From positions 1,736,001 through 1,800,000 of the forward strand of contig CP136956.1 in the NCBI GenBank assembly GCA_033105485.1: 64,000 nucleotides of DNA, given 5' to 3'. Source of the DNA: LVI-A0039 sp033105485. Lineage in GTDB: Bacteria > Bacillota_I > Bacilli_A > UBA3375. Positions 58,690 through 64,000 of the stretch are shown here, in pieces; within the stretch, counting starts at the first letter, position 1, and the number at the start of each line of letters is the position of its first letter. Both the position numbers and the translations under genes were made by a program. Under the pieces are notes generated by a model. That model worked only from the letters and a program-made list of their open reading frames with translations. It searched no databases and had not been told where the DNA came from.

Positions 58690-59915
58690 TAGAATTTAAT
58701 TTTGATTTAGCTGCTAATCATGCTAGTCAAATTGCTCGTCTAGAAGATGAAGTTTTTGGAAACAACTTACAAGTAATTTATGGAATTGACAAATTAATAA
58801 AAGTAATTTACGTTATGAATGAGCTACAACTAGTTGCCTTTCTAACGTTTAAACGCGATCTTAGAAATGTTGAAATTTATAATTTTGCAGTAAGAGAAGA
58901 ATATCGTGGGTCGGGAATTGGTTCACGTATTTTAAACACTCTTACTACTTTTGATTGTAGTCTTGAAGTTAGAGAGTCAAATGTAACAGCAATTAGTTTT
59001 TATAAAAAGAACAGCTTTGAAGAAAGTTTTATTAGAAAAAACTACTACGGAAAAGAACATGCAATTGTCCTTGAAAGGAAGCGAACTATGACGGAAAATG
59101 CTTATGCTAAAATTAATTTAATACTAAATGTGGTTGATAAATTAGATAATGGCTATCATCAAATTGAATTCTTAATGAATTCAGTTGATCTACATGATGT
59201 TGTAACTGTAACACGTAGCGAAAAAGACGAAGTTATTGTTACGAATGATTCGAGCCTAAATGGACTTGATAACTTAGCTTATAAAGCATTATCTGTATTG
59301 AGAGACGAATTTGGATTTACAACAAATTATAAAATAGAAATTGAAAAGCATATCCCAGTTGCGGCCGGAATGGCTGGTGGAAGTAGTGATGCAGCAGCTG
59401 TTATGCGCATCATTAATGTTTTAGAAGATTTACAATTAGATGAAGCAGAACTTGCTAAACTTGGAGCACGAGTTGGTAGCGATGTTTCATACTGTATTTA
59501 CTCTCGTTTAGCTATTGCACGAGGTACTGGTGAAGAGATAGAATTAGTAACCGCTGATTTTAAAGACAAGTATGTGTTAGTTATTAATCCTGGTGTTCCG
59601 CTGTCGACTATTGATGTTTATAAGAATCATGTCCTAAATAATGTTAGAGGTGACATTGGTAGTTTACTGAAAGCAGATGATCATATTAAGTTTGAAAATG
59701 GATTAGAAAATTCATTAGCACCAACAGCAAAAAAACTATGTCCACAAATTGAGCAGTTAGAAGCTAAATTAAAAGCAGTTACAGATCATCGCATCTTAGT
59801 ATCTGGATCAGGGCCAACACTACTAGTGTTTAGTGAGTCACGAACTGAGATTGAAGACCTTTATAACAAATTCAAAGATGAGTATCAAAATATTCATATT
59901 GCGGAAATGAAATAA
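58686..59915 (+). CDS. ispE: Fusion of RimI-like acetyltransferase and IspE kinase
   Basis: One open frame of 409 residues joins two enzymes. Residues 1-134 are a GNAT acetyltransferase of RimI type (AVREEYRGSGIGSRIL binds acetyl-CoA; LEVRESNVTAISFYKKNSF). Residues 135-409 are 4-diphosphocytidyl-2-C-methylerythritol kinase IspE: ENAYAKINLILNVVDK, GHMP motif PVAAGMAGGSSDAAA and VSGSGPTLLVF. No stop lies between them. At the junction AAAGGAAG (59074-59081) stands 6 bases before in-frame ATG 59088 (MTENAYAK), so separate IspE could also be made by internal initiation. The start at 58686 follows AAGGAAG. TsaB-RimI adjacency is common; joining to IspE is not. Confidence 0.9.
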   Translation: MIEFNFDLAANHASQIARLEDEVFGNNLQVIYGIDKLIKVIYVMNELQLVAFLTFKRDLRNVEIYNFAVREEYRGSGIGSRILNTLTTFDCSLEVRESNVTAISFYKKNSFEESFIRKNYYGKEHAIVLERKRTMTENAYAKINLILNVVDKLDNGYHQIEFLMNSVDLHDVVTVTRSEKDEVIVTNDSSLNGLDNLAYKALSVLRDEFGFTTNYKIEIEKHIPVAAGMAGGSSDAAAVMRIINVLEDLQLDEAELAKLGARVGSDVSYCIYSRLAIARGTGEEIELVTADFKDKYVLVINPGVPLSTIDVYKNHVLNNVRGDIGSLLKADDHIKFENGLENSLAPTAKKLCPQIEQLEAKLKAVTDHRILVSGSGPTLLVFSESRTEIEDLYNKFKDEYQNIHIAEMK

Positions 59916-62143
59916 TGCATGTTACTGTAAGTGTTAATATTAGTAATACGAAACATGGACAATATAGTTATGCAGTAAATAATGAACAATACGAAGTACT
60001 AAAAATTGGTTCACAACTCATAGTTAATGTTAATAATCAATTAAAATTAGGAACTGTACTTAGTAAATCGAAGCAATCTAATTTCGGTTTTGTTTTGAAA
60101 CCAATATTAGCTATTTATAAGGCCTCTCCACTAAATTATTATCAAAGCCAATTAGCGAGAACTATTTATAATAATAGTATTACAAGTATGCTCGATATTC
60201 AGGGTTTATTTACAACTAAAGTTCCAGACTCTAAAATTAATATTAATTATTATGATGGGGATGACTTTATTGGTGACTTTAAATCAGCAAAACCTAAAAA
60301 GAAATTGGTTGAAAGTGATTATCGAGCAGAAGTAATAGTTGACTACAAACAGCAGGTGCAAACTTATCAATATGTAAGCCTAAATACAGGTAGTGAATAC
60401 TCGCTTACGGAGAAGCAACAAGTTATAGTTGATTATTTAGCTGAGAAAGAAACTGATAGTATTTCTAATGTTATTTCAGAAACTGGTGTTAGTCGAGCAA
60501 TTATTAATACTTTAGTAAAACATGATGTATTAATTAAGACTGAAAAAACTAAGCAGTTTGATACATTGTTTGGCTTAAATTGGCATAAAGAAACTGTTTT
60601 GAGTGCTGAGCAACAATATGCAGTTGATAGTTTTGCTCCGGGTTTAAACCTATTACACGGTGTTAGCAGCAGTGGTAAGACTGAAGTGTATATTGATTTA
60701 ATTAAAAGTAGATTAAGAAGTAATGCGCAGTCATTGGTAATAGTTCCGTCAGTGATGCTAGCGGTCCAAGTGGTTGGGCGCTTACAAAGATTATTTGGCG
60801 AGAATGTTATCATTTACCACAATCAGTTATCTGACGGTGAAAAAGCTAGTTATCGTGACCAAATTGAAAATAATCAAAAGCGTATAGTTGTTTCAACATT
60901 TGAAGGTGTAACTTTGCCTTTTGATAATTTACAGCTTGTTATATTTGATGAAGCTCATAGCGATAGATACAAGTTTGGTAAGAAGATTAATGTTAGTAAA
61001 CAAATTATTATTGATGGTTTAATTGATCAAGATATAGACGTACTACTAGGAACAGCAACTCCACAAATAAATGATTACGCATTAACTAAGTATGGTAAAT
61101 GTAATTTTCTAACTTTAACTAACAGATATGGAGAGAGTGAATTTGCTGAAATTGAATTCACTAAACCCGAAGAGAATATAATTACTACTAAGTTAAACGA
61201 TTTTATTAATGTAAATAAAGTTCGTAAAAAGCCTAGTATCATCTTCTTTAATAAAAGTGGATATTCTAAACAGGTTCTTTGTTTAGATTGTTATCACCTT
61301 CATACATGTCCAAATTGTACTAAGCCGCTTTCCTATGTAAAGCGAACAAACAGTTTGGAATGTAAATATGACGGTTACAAAAAACAATTTAGTAATCACT
61401 GTCAAAAGTGTAATTCTACCAATATAAAATATATTGGTACTGGAATTGAGCAGTTTTATGAACAATTAAAAAAACTGTACCCTGAGTTGACAATTGTTAT
61501 AGTAGATAGTCGTCAAACCGCAGCTGAATTATACAGTGTTATGGAGAACTTTGGAAATGGTGAGATTGATATTTTAATCGGAACCCAAACAATAGCATTT
61601 GGTATCGATTTTATGAATGTAGATAATATATATGTTACTAATATTGATAATTTACTTACATTAAATGAAGTTACGAGCCATGAGAAGACATACAATATTC
61701 TTGAGCAAGTAGTTGGCCGTGTTGGTCGTAATAGTAAATTTAGTCGTGCTATAATCGAGACAAATTTTGAACAACACTTTGTTATGAAAGCAGTTGAAAA
61801 TCATAGTTATATTGATTATTTTGAAACCGAGTTTAACCTACGAAAGAGTTCAAAGGCACAGCCATTTTACAGACAGGCTAAAATCGAAATTCTAGGTGAT
61901 AATAAAATAAAACTAGAAAATGTAGGTAATCAATTAATTAAAACGCTAACTAAAAATAATTTAGATGTATCACAACTATTTGAGCCATACATTGATTATA
62001 GGTTTAATAAGCATCGTCGTTATTTTTTAATAAAATACCGTCATGAACATATTCGTGAGATAATATTAAAGAATTTAAATGTATTAACACAGAATAATAT
62101 AGATTATAATATCGATTTAATAAATAATGAAATAGGAGTATAA
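59915..62143 (+). CDS. priA: Primosomal replication-restart helicase PriA
   Basis: PriA recognises stalled forks and restarts replication. The 742-residue protein has the N-terminal DNA-binding domain (about 1-110), helicase motif I GVSSSGKTEVYIDL (about 248), motif II FDEAHSD, motif III GTATPQ, and late motifs GTQTIAFGIDF and EQVVGRVGRN. The zinc region (about 455-500) shows CLDC, CPNC, a single C in LECKYDGY and CQKC: seven of the eight canonical cysteines, with Asp in place of the sixth. The P-loop and DEAH box are also slightly off the usual GSGKTEVY and DEEH. It overlaps both neighbours by one base. Confidence 0.92.
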   Translation: MHVTVSVNISNTKHGQYSYAVNNEQYEVLKIGSQLIVNVNNQLKLGTVLSKSKQSNFGFVLKPILAIYKASPLNYYQSQLARTIYNNSITSMLDIQGLFTTKVPDSKININYYDGDDFIGDFKSAKPKKKLVESDYRAEVIVDYKQQVQTYQYVSLNTGSEYSLTEKQQVIVDYLAEKETDSISNVISETGVSRAIINTLVKHDVLIKTEKTKQFDTLFGLNWHKETVLSAEQQYAVDSFAPGLNLLHGVSSSGKTEVYIDLIKSRLRSNAQSLVIVPSVMLAVQVVGRLQRLFGENVIIYHNQLSDGEKASYRDQIENNQKRIVVSTFEGVTLPFDNLQLVIFDEAHSDRYKFGKKINVSKQIIIDGLIDQDIDVLLGTATPQINDYALTKYGKCNFLTLTNRYGESEFAEIEFTKPEENIITTKLNDFINVNKVRKKPSIIFFNKSGYSKQVLCLDCYHLHTCPNCTKPLSYVKRTNSLECKYDGYKKQFSNHCQKCNSTNIKYIGTGIEQFYEQLKKLYPELTIVIVDSRQTAAELYSVMENFGNGEIDILIGTQTIAFGIDFMNVDNIYVTNIDNLLTLNEVTSHEKTYNILEQVVGRVGRNSKFSRAIIETNFEQHFVMKAVENHSYIDYFETEFNLRKSSKAQPFYRQAKIEILGDNKIKLENVGNQLIKTLTKNNLDVSQLFEPYIDYRFNKHRRYFLIKYRHEHIREIILKNLNVLTQNNIDYNIDLINNEIGV

Positions 62144-62979
62144 TGAATACAAAACAAGGATTAGGATTTAAGGGTCAAGTAAGATTTTTTATTACAGACT
62201 CAAAACAATTAGTTGAGGAATTAAATCAAATCAACAAAACATCACCAGTTGCAGCAGCAGCCTTAGGTCGTAGTGTTACAATTACGTCATTAATGGGATT
62301 AATGTTAAAAGGTGATGATAAATTATCAACAACAATTAATGGTGATGGACCTGCCGGAAAAATAATTGCAGTTGCAAACGGTAAAGGTGAAGTGAAGGCA
62401 ACGATTGCTAACCCACATGTTGATATTCCATTAAAAGAAAATGGAAAATTAGACGTAAGCGGTGCTGTTGGTAATGGTTACCTACAAGTTGTTAAAGACC
62501 AAGGGTTAAAAGATCCATTTGTTGGTCAAACAGAACTTGTTAGTGGTGAAATCGCTGAAGATTATGCTTACTACTTTATGAAGTCAGAACAAGTGCCAAC
62601 TGCAATTAGTGCCGGTGTACTTGTTGATGTTGACTACACAATTAAAGCAGCAGGTGCATTAGTGGTTCAATTATTACCAGATGCTAGCGAAGCTGTAATT
62701 TCACGTTTAGAGTATGTTTTTACTGAGTTAAAGCCAATGACTACATTATTACAAACATACACATTAGATGAAATCTTAGATGCAGTATTCGATGGCGATT
62801 TTGAAGTTTTACAAGAGACTGATGTAAAAATGGTATGTGATTGTAGTTACGAGAAATTTGAAACTGGAATTAGAATGTTATCACCAGCAGATATTATTGA
62901 AGTTAAACAAGAACCATTTGCAGAAGTTACTTGTAATTTCTGTCATAAAGAGTATCAAATTGATACAAAAAATTTATAG
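62143..62979 (+). CDS. hslO: Redox-regulated chaperone Hsp33
   Basis: Hsp33 is activated by oxidation when its zinc-bound cysteines form disulfides. The 278-residue protein has the core motifs SVTITSLMGLMLKGDDKL and GDGPAGKI, and the C-terminal redox switch CDCSYEKF plus CNFCHKEY (CxC and CxxC). GGAGT lies within the priA end, ahead of ATG 62143. It is unexpected but not rare in cells with oxygen-sensitive oxidoreductases. Confidence 0.94.
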   Translation: MNTKQGLGFKGQVRFFITDSKQLVEELNQINKTSPVAAAALGRSVTITSLMGLMLKGDDKLSTTINGDGPAGKIIAVANGKGEVKATIANPHVDIPLKENGKLDVSGAVGNGYLQVVKDQGLKDPFVGQTELVSGEIAEDYAYYFMKSEQVPTAISAGVLVDVDYTIKAAGALVVQLLPDASEAVISRLEYVFTELKPMTTLLQTYTLDEILDAVFDGDFEVLQETDVKMVCDCSYEKFETGIRMLSPADIIEVKQEPFAEVTCNFCHKEYQIDTKNL

Positions 62980-62988
62980 TGAGGAAAA

Positions 62989-64000
62989 ATGAATATAAAA
63001 TTAGAAAATTTATTTGAAACATCAATTGAAAAATTCAAGACAAATTGGAAGGCAATAACATTAAATTCAATCATCTTAGGATTGATTAAATTTGCACTTG
63101 CGTTTGCTCTTGGATTTTTAGGGGTATTTACTATCGGCCTATCGGCTATTATGGGAACTAATGGTAGTGCTGGTCTTGCGGTTTTCTTTGGGATTATTTT
63201 CTTATTGATTTTAATTTTCTTAGGATTACCAGTTGCCTTCTTGGAAGCAGTGACTGCATTTATAGTAGCAGACAGCACTGATGGTAAACGTTCAAGTGTT
63301 TTTACAAGTATTAAACGTGTTGTGACATGGTCGAACATTTTCTCATACATAGGTAGAGTTATATTACCGCTAATAGGACTAGGGCTTGTATGGATATTAA
63401 TTACAGGTATTACATTAGTCATTAGTGAATTCTTAGGTTTATTTATCTTTATTCTATTAATGTTTGGATTTATTTTTGTCGCTATGCTATTATCAGCAAT
63501 ATTCCTATTCAGTTTATATACTGATACTAATATTAAACAAGGACGTAAATTATTACTTGCTAAATACACAGTAATGGAAGTTTTTAAAGCGTATTTATGG
63601 CAAGTGTTATTACTCTTCGTAATCGGAATTGTATTAGCTATCTTTTTGCTTATCCCATTCTTAGGTCCAATTGTGGTACCAATTGTTACGTTAATTTTCA
63701 GTACTGCAATTACTCAAGCGCAAATGGGTTTAGTAAGCAAAGCCCTAAATGGTGAATCTATAGCGACGGGTTCTCAACAAGAAGTTACCATTCAATCTGA
63801 CAATACGCAAGTAATAATTAACAATTTTGGAGCCCAAATCACTTCAGTTGTTAAAGGTGGAAAAGAAATCATGTGGCAGGCTGATCCCGCATTTTGGGGC
63901 AGAACATCACCGGTTTTATTCCCGTTTGTTGGTAAGTTAAAAGATGATAAATACATGGCTGGTGGTGAACTTATTCAAATGAGTCAACATGGATTCTTAC
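62989..64000 (+). CDS. Membrane protein fused to an aldose-1-epimerase-like domain (3' end outside window)
   Basis: An open frame of 337 visible residues that runs off the window. Residues about 20-250 are a polytopic membrane domain with about six helices, starting with ETSIEKFKTNWKAITLNSII, reminiscent of DUF975/DUF4013-type proteins. From residue 265 the same frame continues as a LacX-type galactose-mutarotase-like domain: VTIQSDNTQVIINNFGAQIT, EIMWQADPAFWGRTSPVLFP, FVGKLKDD and SQHGFL, which match the N-terminus of that family closely. No stop, ribosome binding site or ATG lies at the junction (63715-63790). GAGGAAAAAT precedes ATG 62989. The membrane part may anchor or feed the sugar-binding domain; the combination is not one I know. 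Confidence 0.78.
   Translation, partial: MNIKLENLFETSIEKFKTNWKAITLNSIILGLIKFALAFALGFLGVFTIGLSAIMGTNGSAGLAVFFGIIFLLILIFLGLPVAFLEAVTAFIVADSTDGKRSSVFTSIKRVVTWSNIFSYIGRVILPLIGLGLVWILITGITLVISEFLGLFIFILLMFGFIFVAMLLSAIFLFSLYTDTNIKQGRKLLLAKYTVMEVFKAYLWQVLLLFVIGIVLAIFLLIPFLGPIVVPIVTLIFSTAITQAQMGLVSKALNGESIATGSQQEVTIQSDNTQVIINNFGAQITSVVKGGKEIMWQADPAFWGRTSPVLFPFVGKLKDDKYMAGGELIQMSQHGFL

Noticed and set aside
62955..63569. Open frame of 204 codons on the - strand
   Set aside because: It mirrors the + strand membrane-protein gene, has a biased composition (Asn/Ile/Pro-rich) and no ribosome binding site.
1..64000. UGA read as tryptophan (Mollicutes code)
   Set aside because: RF2 is present, Trp is encoded by TGG throughout, and all genes have proper lengths with the standard code.
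1..64000. tRNA, rRNA, SRP RNA, insertion sequences or prophage genes
   Set aside because: Intergenic gaps are short and none showed a cloverleaf, known RNA core, terminal inverted repeats or transposase/integrase motifs.

Overview
The window is a strongly AT-rich, almost fully coding stretch of a Gram-positive-type (Bacillota) chromosome. All but two genes lie on the + strand, in tight operons with overlapping start and stop codons and AGGAG-type ribosome binding sites. The gene neighbourhoods are classic Bacillota ones: prpC-prkC-rsgA-rpe-thiN, trmH-pheS-pheT, rsmG-noc-parA-parB and rnc-smc-ftsY-ylxM-ffh. The cell is walled (SEDS protein, FtsEX, PASTA kinase, secreted glucosaminidase, GlmS). 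It uses the MEP isoprenoid pathway (IspD, IspE) and an anaerobic-style 2-oxoacid:ferredoxin oxidoreductase. RF2 is present and TGG encodes Trp, so the standard bacterial code applies, but TGA is almost absent as a stop. This fits a deep Bacillota lineage near Erysipelotrichia or Mollicutes. That placement is inference; no rRNA is present to fix it.

Layout. 1-5.8 kb: secA 3' end, prfB, ftsE, ftsX, a SEDS gene and a YlbF-like gene. 5.8-10.6 kb: hemW, rsmE, mtaB, a divergent ftsZ and deoC. 10.6-18.1 kb: rsmB, rlmN, the PP2C phosphatase/PASTA kinase pair, rsgA, rpe, thiN and a membrane protein. 18.1-22.9 kb: a heat-shock operon in which an AbiEi-like winged-helix protein stands where hrcA is expected, followed by grpE, dnaK, a membrane-anchored J-protein and dnaJ. 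22.9-24.9 kb: an RpiR-like regulator, a histidine phosphatase on the - strand and an exported unknown. 24.9-34.7 kb: trmH and five aminoacyl-tRNA synthetase genes. 35-38 kb: a large secreted GH73-like hydrolase and a small - strand membrane protein. 38.2-41.5 kb: the oxidoreductase as two fused genes. 41.6-49.5 kb: glmS, mgtE, rsmG, noc-like, parA, parB, mscS and yigZ. 49.5-64 kb: rnc to ffh, rdgB, ispD, a dnaD-like gene, tsaB, a rimI-ispE fusion, priA, hslO, and finally a membrane protein fused to an aldose-1-epimerase-like domain that runs off the end.

Most of the window is housekeeping. The most unusual points are: the AbiEi-like gene and its 10-bp inverted repeat heading the chaperone operon, while hemW-rsmE-mtaB lie together without the chaperone block that separates them in Bacillus; the RimI-IspE and membrane-mutarotase fusions; an FtsZ with an altered T7 loop and no C-terminal peptide; a Noc-like protein without the CTP-binding box; an FtsE with a 120-residue acidic leader; and prfB without its programmed frameshift alongside near loss of TGA stops. 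No tRNA, rRNA, CRISPR array, insertion sequence or prophage was seen.
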